From: Victivallales bacterium
Lineage (GTDB): Bacteria; Verrucomicrobiota; Lentisphaeria; Oligosphaerales; Oligosphaeraceae
DNA length: 12,131 bases
Assembly (NCBI GenBank): GCA_017963875.1
Contig: JAGCTA010000054.1
Location: 1 to 12,131 of the forward strand
Direction: 5' to 3'
Positions 6,492 to 12,131 of the stretch are shown piece after piece (position 1 is the first letter of the stretch; each line of letters opens with the position of its first letter). A program made the position numbers and the translations under genes. The notes beneath the pieces are model-generated. The model was not told the origin of the DNA. It was given only the letters and a program-made list of their open reading frames with translations, and made no database searches.

Positions 6492-7769
6492 ATGAACGCC
6501 ATTGACATTTTGAAGGAACGCGGTTTTCTCTACCAGTTGACTGACGAGGAAGCCACACGAAAGAAACTGGAAGAAGGTCCACAGACTTTTTATATTGGAT
6601 TTGACCCGACGGCGGATTCGCTCCACGTCGGTCACCTTCTTCCAGTCATGGGAATGCGATGGCTTCAGAAATGCGGTCACCGTCCCATCGCCCTAGTCGG
6701 CGGCGGAACTGGCATGATTGGCGATCCGACGGGCAGGACCTCCGCACGGAAGGTCCTTACAGTGGAGGATATCGACCACAACTGTGACTGCATCAAGCAG
6801 CAACTCTCGCGCTTTTTGGATTTTTCCGACGGACAGGCGCGGCTTATCAACAACGCCGATTGGCTACGCAACCTCCATTTCATTGATTTCCTCCGCGAAG
6901 TCGGGCCGCTGTTTTCCGTCCCAGAAATGACGAAAAAGGAATCTGTCCGCGCTCGTTGGGAAACTGGAATCACCTTCCTGGAATTTGCCTATCCGCTTCT
7001 TCAAGGATACGACTTCTACACACTGTACAAAAAATACAACTGCATATTGCAGTTTGGCGGACAGGACCAGTGGGGCAACATCACCGTCGGAACAGAAATG
7101 ACACGACGGCTCTGTGGCGGCGAAGTCTATGGTGTGACTTTCCCGTTGCTTCTCAAGTCCGACGGAACGAAATTCGGCAAATCCGCAGGTGGCGCCGTCT
7201 GGCTGGATCCAGAGAAAACCTCGCCTTTCCAGTATTATCAGTTCTGGCGCAACACCAATGACGAAGACGTCGCTAAGGTTCTGGCGTTCTTCACGGCACT
7301 ACCCATGGACGAAATTCAGCGTCTTGGTGCTCTTCAGCCGCCAATGCTCAATCGAGCAAAGGAAATCCTCGCATACGAGGCGACCGCCCTTGCGCACGGT
7401 CATGACATCGCCATGAAAGCATTTGTCGCCGCTGGCAACGAGTTCGGTTTTGCCGACCCGCAGCACACCATACCAACGTCTTCACGCATTGCCGAAACGC
7501 CTGTCATCGACTTGACTGCCGACCTGCCGACTTGTGAGGTCACGCAGGCGGAACTGGACAATGGACTTTTCATCTACGCCCTTCTTCTCAAGGCGGAATT
7601 GTGCAAATCCTCCTCGGATGCACGTCGTCTTGTCAAAGGCGGCGGATGCAGCATTGACTCTAACAAGATAACCGACGAAAAATACCAGATATCCGCCTCC
7701 GATTTCAATGATGGCTCGTTCATCCTGAAAGCGGGAAAGAAATCACGCAAAAAAATCAAACTCGTCTGA
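6492..7769 (+). CDS. tyrS: tyrosine--tRNA ligase
   Basis: This class I aminoacyl-tRNA synthetase (425 residues) charges tRNA-Tyr with tyrosine in the cytoplasm. The HIGH-type motif is HVGH at 45-48, inside FDPTADSLHVGHLLPVM. The KMSKS-type loop is KFGKS at 227-231. GGGTGMIGDPTGR and QFGGQDQWGNI, which form the tyrosine and ATP pocket, are intact. Residues about 352-425 form a C-terminal S4-type RNA-binding domain (SSSDARRLVKGGGCSID). The length is normal for the family. I see no good Shine-Dalgarno before the ATG at 6492; the leader is A-rich. lpxA follows after 60 bases with no terminator between, so the two may be co-transcribed. No T-box or other leader switch is evident. Confidence 0.97.
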   Translation: MNAIDILKERGFLYQLTDEEATRKKLEEGPQTFYIGFDPTADSLHVGHLLPVMGMRWLQKCGHRPIALVGGGTGMIGDPTGRTSARKVLTVEDIDHNCDCIKQQLSRFLDFSDGQARLINNADWLRNLHFIDFLREVGPLFSVPEMTKKESVRARWETGITFLEFAYPLLQGYDFYTLYKKYNCILQFGGQDQWGNITVGTEMTRRLCGGEVYGVTFPLLLKSDGTKFGKSAGGAVWLDPEKTSPFQYYQFWRNTNDEDVAKVLAFFTALPMDEIQRLGALQPPMLNRAKEILAYEATALAHGHDIAMKAFVAAGNEFGFADPQHTIPTSSRIAETPVIDLTADLPTCEVTQAELDNGLFIYALLLKAELCKSSSDARRLVKGGGCSIDSNKITDEKYQISASDFNDGSFILKAGKKSRKKIKLV

Positions 7770-7829
7770 ATCGTATCCGATTGTCACGACGAAGATTCCA
7801 TCTATTAGAGAGGGGAATAAAAAGGTCTT

Positions 7830-8624
7830 ATGATTGATTCACGCGCAGCCATCGCCCCAGGCGCCAAACTCGGCGCGAATGTCACCGTTGCACCCTTCGC
7901 AGTCATTGACAATGATGTCGTCATTGGCGACAACTGCTCCATCGGCCCGCATGCTCATATCACTGGCCATACGACGATTGGAGACAACACCGTCATTCAT
8001 GCGGGCGCAAACATCGGTGACGCCCCGCAAGACTTGAGTTATCGCGGTCAACTCAGTTATACGGAAATCGGAAAAGACTGCATCATCCGCGAATATGTCA
8101 CCGTCCACAGAGGTGCCGAGGAAGGTTCCAAAACGGTCATCGGAGACCATGTCATGCTCATGGCGTTTTCTCACGTCGGCCATGACACCATCATTGCACG
8201 GGATGTGGTCGTCGCCAACGCCACACTGCTTGCAGGTCATGTGACCGTAGGCGAACATGCGTTCATTAGCGCCAACGTTATGATCCACCAGTTCGTGAGA
8301 ATCGGACGGCTTGCGATGGTCGGAGGCGGCAACGCGATTACCCAAGACGTACCGCCGTTCTGCCTCCTTCAGTGGGACCAGATACAAGGGCCGAACATCG
8401 TCGGACTGCGCCGCTCTGGAATGGACGAAACCACACGAAACACCCTCCGCGCCGCCATCAAGACATATTTCTTCGATGGACTGGCACGCCAGAATGCTGT
8501 CGCCAAAATCCAGGAAAACCTCCAAGTCCTCCCTGAAGTGCAGGAAGTCATTGACTTCATCATGTCAACTCAACGCGGCATTATCCCTGGGCGAGACACC
8601 AAGCCGCATCATCGTGAAAACTAG
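7830..8624 (+). CDS. lpxA: acyl-ACP--UDP-N-acetylglucosamine O-acyltransferase
   Basis: LpxA performs the first step of lipid A synthesis in the cytoplasm, moving a 3-hydroxyacyl chain from acyl carrier protein to UDP-GlcNAc. The 264-residue length is typical. Residues about 1-190 are hexapeptide repeats of the left-handed beta-helix (VIGDNCSIGP, TIGDNTVIHAG). The family block NIGDAPQDLSYRG is at 61-73, followed by IIREYVTVHRG. MAFSHVGHDT places the catalytic histidine at His118 with Asp119 next to it. GGGNAITQDVPPFC and a helical C-terminus (about 195-264) complete the fold. AAAGG lies just before the ATG. It shows that the organism makes an LPS-type outer membrane. The usual lpxD, fabZ and lpxB neighbours are absent from the window. 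Confidence 0.96.
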   Translation: MIDSRAAIAPGAKLGANVTVAPFAVIDNDVVIGDNCSIGPHAHITGHTTIGDNTVIHAGANIGDAPQDLSYRGQLSYTEIGKDCIIREYVTVHRGAEEGSKTVIGDHVMLMAFSHVGHDTIIARDVVVANATLLAGHVTVGEHAFISANVMIHQFVRIGRLAMVGGGNAITQDVPPFCLLQWDQIQGPNIVGLRRSGMDETTRNTLRAAIKTYFFDGLARQNAVAKIQENLQVLPEVQEVIDFIMSTQRGIIPGRDTKPHHREN

Positions 8625-8648
8625 TTGATGCTTTTTCTTTAAGCAATA

Positions 8649-8677
8649 TTGACAATATTTGTTTCCATTTTTACGTT
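8649..8677 (+). promoter_or_regulatory. sigma70-like promoter candidate for the pseudopilin gene
   Basis: A perfect TTGACA (8649-8654) is followed after 17 bases by TACGTT (8672-8677), which keeps the first, second and sixth positions of the -10 consensus. A TATATT overlaps downstream but at an unsuitable distance. The stretch lies in the AT-rich gap between lpxA and the pseudopilin gene and would give a leader of about 60 bases. Confidence 0.5.
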
Positions 8678-8746
8678 ATATTATCTGGAATTGTTTTTTC
8701 ATCACAATAATACAACCATATCTATTCCACAAGGGACGCAAAAACT

Positions 8747-9415
8747 ATGAATCGTAAGTCTTTCACATTGATTGAGTTGCTGGTCGTCATCGGCATCATC
8801 GCCATCTTGGCCGCACTGCTCCTCCCTGCCCTCCAGAAAGCACGTGAATCCGCCAATCAGATCGACTGCACAAGCCAGTTGAAGCAAATCGGCCTCGCAA
8901 TGACCATGTATGCAGGCGACAACAAGTCCAATCTGCCTGTGATGCCGATTAAGAAGGATGATGGTGTTGATATCACCAAATCACACAACTCTCCTGGTCT
9001 CTATTATCTCGGTTTCATGGATTACCTCAAGACAACGAAAATCCTCATCTGCCGTTCATCGAAGAACAGCCCATTTGATGATTTCAAAAAAGATCCAACA
9101 GATTCATCAAAAATCACTTTCACTGACACTGCTGCCAACGCCAAGACCGAAAAAAACAGTTACCTCTATTACGCTGGCTTCAACACCGATGACATGACTC
9201 CTGAAGTCGGCTACTGCCGCGACAAAAACACAAACCACGCAGATAAGGATGGCAAGGGTTGTGGCAATGTCCTCTTCGGGGATCAGCATGTCGAGAAAAA
9301 ACAGGATTTAAAAAACAAATGGTATGAACTCGACGGTCACTTCGGCATGGATGACTATGCCACAGATGATGATGGCGGCGACCTTGATGATGGTGACAAG
9401 AACACCTTGTGGTAA
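8747..9415 (+). CDS. type II secretion / type IV pseudopilin-like protein with prepilin leader
   Basis: The protein (222 residues) begins [12 protein letters not shown], a prepilin leader cut by the prepilin peptidase after Ser5 so that Phe6 becomes the N-terminus. Glu10 is the conserved Glu5 of mature pilins. A single hydrophobic helix covers about 6-29. Ser replaces the usual Gly at the -1 position. [12 protein letters not shown] at 173-184 resembles the LF.DGHV motif of the abundant pseudopilin-like proteins of Lentisphaerota and Planctomycetes, with DG changed to DQ. The tail (201-218) is very acid, with nine Asp, and could bind calcium as pseudopilin tails do; that is inference. AAGGGA precedes the ATG by 10 bases. 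The gene is bracketed by its own promoter candidate and terminator, so it is likely one transcript. The specific role and the secretion system it serves are unknown. Confidence 0.88.
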   Translation: MNRKSFTLIELLVVIGIIAILAALLLPALQKARESANQIDCTSQLKQIGLAMTMYAGDNKSNLPVMPIKKDDGVDITKSHNSPGLYYLGFMDYLKTTKILICRSSKNSPFDDFKKDPTDSSKITFTDTAANAKTEKNSYLYYAGFNTDDMTPEVGYCRDKNTNHADKDGKGCGNVLFGDQHVEKKQDLKNKWYELDGHFGMDDYATDDDGGDLDDGDKNTLW

Positions 9416-9472
9416 GCAAATCAGAGAAATAGAACTTTTTTCAAGTAACTCATTTTTTCTGGAATTTCCTCC

Positions 9473-9502
9473 GCCCTCGTGGCTCGCCACGGGGGCTTTT
9501 TT
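9473..9502 (+). terminator. intrinsic terminator after the pseudopilin gene
   Basis: GCCCTCGTGGC (9473-9483) pairs with GCCACGGGGGC (9486-9496) with a single T-G wobble, and six T follow directly (9497-9502). This is a strong Rho-independent terminator 57 bases after the pseudopilin stop codon. Confidence 0.92.
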
Positions 9503-9536
9503 CTAGAGATTCTAGAGGTTCTAGAGGTTCTAGAGA
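9501..9536. repeat. 9-bp tandem repeat TTCTAGAGR, four copies
   Basis: Units TTCTAGAGA (9501), TTCTAGAGG (9510), TTCTAGAGG (9519) and TTCTAGAGA (9528) lie head to tail. Each contains the palindrome TCTAGA. The array begins within the T-run of the terminator and ends 37 bases before the HD-domain gene. It is a multiple of three, but no start codon makes it part of the downstream protein. I know no function for it. Confidence 0.9.
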
Positions 9537-9573
9537 ACTACCCAAACTGATATTCCACTCCAATGCCATACCC

Positions 9574-10299
9574 ATGAAATCCATCTGCATTCCAGCGACA
9601 CCTCCCGTTGACGTTGAGCCGTTTCTGCCGATCATCGACTATCCGCATTTTCAGAAGTTGCGCGAGCGCAAGCAATTGGGAATTAACTACCTCATATTTC
9701 CAGGTGCAGTCCATACGCGCTTCGAGCACACCTTGGGAGTCCTTTCTTTAACGCAGCGGCTTTGCCGCATCCACAACATTGACGGTGAGCGTGCCCAAAC
9801 ACTTCAGGTCTTCGCCCTCCTCCATGATATTGGGCACGGCCCCTTTTCGCATCAGATTGAACCAGTTCTTTCTGAAGACCATCACACCATCGGTGAACAG
9901 CGAATCCTGGACATGCACGAGCAAATCATCTCATGCGGCGTCTCACCAGCCACCATCATCGACATGCTACGTGGAAAACACTCCGACGCATTGTGGATTT
10001 CCGACCGAAACCTTGGCACAGACAAACTAGACTACCTCATGCGCGATGCACTTCACATCGGCTTCCATGGCACACCTGACATCGAACGGCTTCAATTCAA
10101 TACGCATCACCTCGGAGACAGTCTCGCCATTGAAGCAAAATATCTAGAAGACGCCAAGCAACTCCAGCGCTTCTACTCCTATCTCCATCAGCATGGCTAT
10201 CTCAACAAGACAGCACTCATTGCTCAGCGCGTTCTCCAACGTGCCATCTGCGAAGAACTTGCCGAGACAACAATTCAGGAAGACACCTGTGGGACATGA
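9574..10299 (+). CDS. HD-domain phosphohydrolase, N-terminal part of a split gene
   Basis: This 241-residue frame carries the catalytic part of an HD-superfamily phosphohydrolase related to the dGTPase/SAMHD1-like group. The signature FQKLRERKQLG at 26-36 is followed by HTRFEHTLGV with His52, the metal pair His84-Asp85 in LLHDIGHGPFSH, and Asp150 in GTDKLDYLMRDA. These are the expected H...HD...D ligands. Relatives are longer, near 400 residues, and continue with a motif like LWDMTDAEL. Here the frame ends in EDTCGT and a stop. The other frame reads LWDMTDAEL across the same bases (10287-10313). So this is one ancestral gene broken by a one-base frame change near 10285-10290, or a sequencing error there. 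The ATG at 9574 has no clear Shine-Dalgarno; the frame stays open upstream through the 9-bp repeats but without a good start. Its nucleotide substrate is unknown. Confidence 0.85.
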   Translation: MKSICIPATPPVDVEPFLPIIDYPHFQKLRERKQLGINYLIFPGAVHTRFEHTLGVLSLTQRLCRIHNIDGERAQTLQVFALLHDIGHGPFSHQIEPVLSEDHHTIGEQRILDMHEQIISCGVSPATIIDMLRGKHSDALWISDRNLGTDKLDYLMRDALHIGFHGTPDIERLQFNTHHLGDSLAIEAKYLEDAKQLQRFYSYLHQHGYLNKTALIAQRVLQRAICEELAETTIQEDTCGT

Positions 10300-10805
10300 C
10301 TGACGCGGAACTCACGATTTGGCTTGGAACCTTTAAAAATGACTCTGCACGGAAACTCGTCGAGGCAATCGCCACGCGACAACTTCCCAAAACAGCCATT
10401 GTCATCAAACCTCTGGGCTATGACTTTGTCGAGACAACCGCAGGAAAAGACATTGCCGTATACGAATGGCAGCGTGCAGATTTACAGAAATTCTGCAAAA
10501 AGATTGAATCTCCGAACGCTCTCATCGCCCTGGAGGATTACCTTGCGGATACTGCGGGATGCAATCGTGGCGATATTCTCATCGCCCCCATGCCCTACTT
10601 CAAAAAACTCCTTCCGCATGACCTCACCATCATGGCCCATACACCAGATAATTGCTTCAAACTTCTGGAAAAGGATGTTGACCACCGCCGCGCGTTGGAA
10701 TCCGATTATTTGCGGACATTCGCCATTCGTATCACCGCCCCCGCAAATATCCGACACATCATTGCCGCCAAAGCAGACACGATTTTGCAATCTATTTCCC
10801 TATAA
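10296..10805 (+). CDS. C-terminal part of the split HD-domain phosphohydrolase
   Basis: This 169-residue frame begins with the ATG inside the family motif LWDMTDAEL and overlaps the stop of the upstream frame by four bases (ATGA), which would permit coupled translation. The content fits the C-terminal region of the same HD proteins: LARK-like SARKLVEAIATRQLPKTA near 18-35, then GDILIAPMPYFKKLLPHDL. It has no HD ligands and is unlikely to be an enzyme by itself. If the frame break is real, the two chains may associate, or the protein may be lost. A single added base near 10287 would fuse both into a protein of about 410 residues, the usual size. No canonical slippery heptamer is visible, so programmed frameshifting is not favoured. 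Confidence 0.72.
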   Translation: MTDAELTIWLGTFKNDSARKLVEAIATRQLPKTAIVIKPLGYDFVETTAGKDIAVYEWQRADLQKFCKKIESPNALIALEDYLADTAGCNRGDILIAPMPYFKKLLPHDLTIMAHTPDNCFKLLEKDVDHRRALESDYLRTFAIRITAPANIRHIIAAKADTILQSISL

Positions 10806-10830
10806 ATGTCATTTTTCCCATGAAACTTCC

Positions 10831-10858
10831 TTGACAAGTGCCTTTCCTGCTTTAATAT
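10831..10858 (+). promoter_or_regulatory. strong sigma70-like promoter for the EIIA gene
   Basis: A perfect TTGACA (10831-10836), a 16-base spacer and TAATAT (10853-10858) form the best promoter match in the window. It lies in the 92-base gap after the HD gene and would start RNA near 10865, about 33 bases before the EIIA start codon. Confidence 0.7.
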
Positions 10859-10897
10859 TGTAGAAAAACACAACTTCGGCATTGTCTATATCATGGA

Positions 10898-11353
10898 ATG
10901 ACCATGGAAATCTCCAAACTGCTTCCAAACAATCATATCATTCTTGGTCTTAAGGGTAACACTCCAGAGGATATCATCAAAACGCTGGCGCAACCTCTTT
11001 TAGACGACCATGTTATCTCTGACCTCGACGCATTTACAAACGCCGTCCTTGAACGTGAAAAGATATTTACAACTCAAGTCAAGGACAATGTCGCTTTCCC
11101 CCATGCCCATGCTGACCAAGTAGCGACCATTGCGCTGGTCATTGGCATCACTGGCCCCGAGGGATTGACATTCGCTCCAAACACTCCAAACAAATGCCGT
11201 CTCTTCTTTTTGATTGCCGTACCGTCATCCGCGCCTGAACTCCATTTGGAACTTCTGGCCAATCTTGTAGATTTCGTCACTTCTGATAAACTCGACCAGG
11301 TGCTGACCGTCAAGACACGCACGCAATTGAAAAAACTGATTGCACAGTATTGA
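10898..11353 (+). CDS. PTS EIIA type-2 (fructose/nitrogen-type) domain protein
   Basis: This 151-residue single-domain protein matches the EIIA family of the fructose/nitrogen type. The phosphorylated histidine is His69 in DNVAFPHAHADQV, where FPHAH corresponds to the usual PHA/PHG motif; LFFLIAVP and HLELLANLVDFV are also typical of the fold. Such proteins accept phosphate from HPr and either pass it to a sugar permease or act as regulators (PtsN-like). With no EIIB or EIIC nearby, a regulatory role is the more likely reading. The start could be ATG at 10898 or the ATG two codons later (10904); no strong Shine-Dalgarno decides. It is preceded by a near-consensus promoter and followed after 70 bases by the deacetylase gene. 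Whether it pairs with the HPr at 2643 is inference. Confidence 0.87.
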   Translation: MTMEISKLLPNNHIILGLKGNTPEDIIKTLAQPLLDDHVISDLDAFTNAVLEREKIFTTQVKDNVAFPHAHADQVATIALVIGITGPEGLTFAPNTPNKCRLFFLIAVPSSAPELHLELLANLVDFVTSDKLDQVLTVKTRTQLKKLIAQY

Positions 11354-11423
11354 ATACGTTCTTAATCCCGACAAATATATCATCTGCATCTCGTTCCACT
11401 TCTAAACAGGAGACACGTTTTCC

Positions 11424-12086
11424 ATGAGATTCTTCCCTCAGTTTCCAGGCGGTCTTTCAAAATGCTTGACGCTCTCGTATGACGACAGCACTATCCATAA
11501 CCTGAGACTCGTTGACATCTTCAATAAATACGGATTAAAAGCGACGTTTCACATCAACAGCGCCCTGCTTGACCATCCAAACCAAATCACCTCTGCTGAT
11601 GTAACTGAAAAACTCGCGGCGGCGGGCCATGAAATCTCCTGCCATACGGCCAATCATCCTTTCCTAGACCATATTCCGCCTATGGAAGCAATGCGTGAAG
11701 TCTGGGACGACCGCGCCACGCTTGAAAAACTCGCAGGCTATCCCGTCATCGGAATGTCCTATCCATACGGAACTTATAATCAGCAAGTCCTCGACATCAT
11801 CAAGAGTGCGGGCATCGTTTATTCACGCACGACCCAGGCGACCAACCGCTTCTTCCTCCCCGCAGACTACCTCACATGGCATCCGACATGCCACCATAGG
11901 GACTGCATGGGACTGGTCCCGACTTTCCTGAACTCCCCTTATCCGTGCAGTTGCTTCTACGTCTGGGGACACGCCTATGAATTCGACATCCCCGGGGAGT
12001 GGGAACGTTTTGAGGACTTCTGCCGGCTGATCGCCGGCCGGAACGATATCTTCTACGGAACGAACCGGGAGGTCCTCCTGGGATGA
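11424..12086 (+). CDS. NodB-type polysaccharide deacetylase family protein
   Basis: This 220-residue protein has the NodB homology fold of carbohydrate esterase family 4. LTLSYDD at 15-21 gives the base and metal aspartates Asp20 and Asp21. HEISCHTANH at 69-78 gives the metal ligands His74 and His78. MSYPYG at 111-116 is the third motif, with Ser where many members have Arg. FYVWGHAYEFD at 178-188 provides the late histidine, His183. There is no signal peptide or membrane segment, so it would act in the cytoplasm. It ends at TNREVLLG, where some relatives continue further, so it is at the short end. AGGAGA lies 10 bases before the ATG. Substrate is unknown; removal of N-acetyl groups from a sugar is the family reaction. 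Confidence 0.9.
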   Translation: MRFFPQFPGGLSKCLTLSYDDSTIHNLRLVDIFNKYGLKATFHINSALLDHPNQITSADVTEKLAAAGHEISCHTANHPFLDHIPPMEAMREVWDDRATLEKLAGYPVIGMSYPYGTYNQQVLDIIKSAGIVYSRTTQATNRFFLPADYLTWHPTCHHRDCMGLVPTFLNSPYPCSCFYVWGHAYEFDIPGEWERFEDFCRLIAGRNDIFYGTNREVLLG

Positions 12087-12124
12087 CGTCCTCCGAACCG
12101 TTTCCGGATTATACAAATCACCGA

Positions 12125-12131
12125 AAGGAGA
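12125..12131 (+). promoter_or_regulatory. Shine-Dalgarno for a gene starting just beyond the window
   Basis: The window ends in AAGGAGA, a strong ribosome site with no start codon yet reached. A rightward gene should start within about 5-10 bases past the edge, roughly 50 bases after the deacetylase stop, so the two probably share a transcript. Confidence 0.6.

Noticed and set aside
7839..8525. 228-residue reading frame antisense to lpxA
   Set aside because: It mirrors the repetitive hexapeptide codons of lpxA, has no recognisable domain and lies wholly inside a secure gene.
8625..8648. Terminator after lpxA
   Set aside because: Only a 5-bp stem (TGCTT/AAGCA) with no following T-run; too weak to call.
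10200..10299. Programmed -1 frameshift in the HD gene
   Set aside because: No canonical X-XXY-YYZ slippery site was seen in the overlap; mutation or sequencing error is simpler.
10324..10863. 179-residue frame overlapping the HD C-terminal part
   Set aside because: It is the plus-one shadow of the frame that carries the family-like C-terminal sequence, and its residues look random.

Overview
The window looks like a piece of a diderm, carbohydrate-degrading bacterium of the PVC group, most likely a Lentisphaerota (Victivallales-like) genome. Three things suggest this: a pseudopilin with the [20 protein letters not shown] leader style that this group carries in large numbers, an lpxA gene (so lipid A and an outer membrane), and a signal-less GH78-type rhamnosidase beside a lone HPr. 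The taxonomic call is inference from gene style, not from a marker search.

Layout. Positions 1-115 hold five perfect copies of a 23-bp tandem repeat that runs off the left edge. It abuts the 3' end of a leftward two-gene operon: a fused MEMO-AMMECR1 protein (1025-2449) followed by a radical SAM enzyme (131-1009). Together these form the AmmeMemoRadiSam system, which is widely conserved but has no settled function. The radical SAM protein stops just before the usual C-terminal Cys tail. An AT-rich divergent region (2450-2642) separates this operon from rightward genes: HPr (2643-2915) and a 979-residue GH78-like protein (2963-5902). Next come ribosomal protein L21 with a leader hairpin and a strong terminator, then tyrS and lpxA.

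The right third holds a pseudopilin gene with its own promoter candidate and terminator. A short 9-bp tandem repeat follows, then an HD-domain phosphohydrolase split into two overlapping reading frames. After a near-consensus promoter come a PTS EIIA-type protein and a NodB-type polysaccharide deacetylase. The window ends on a strong Shine-Dalgarno sequence for a gene just outside.

How the genes relate. tyrS, rplU and lpxA are housekeeping genes. HPr and the EIIA-like protein, with no EI or EIIC in view, could be parts of a regulatory phosphorelay, and HPr sits 47 bp upstream of the glycosidase. The most unusual material is the AmmeMemoRadiSam operon with its tandem repeat and internal perfect hairpin, and the frame-split HD protein. 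No mobile element, CRISPR array, tRNA or rRNA was seen. No gene-free gap exceeds 300 bases.
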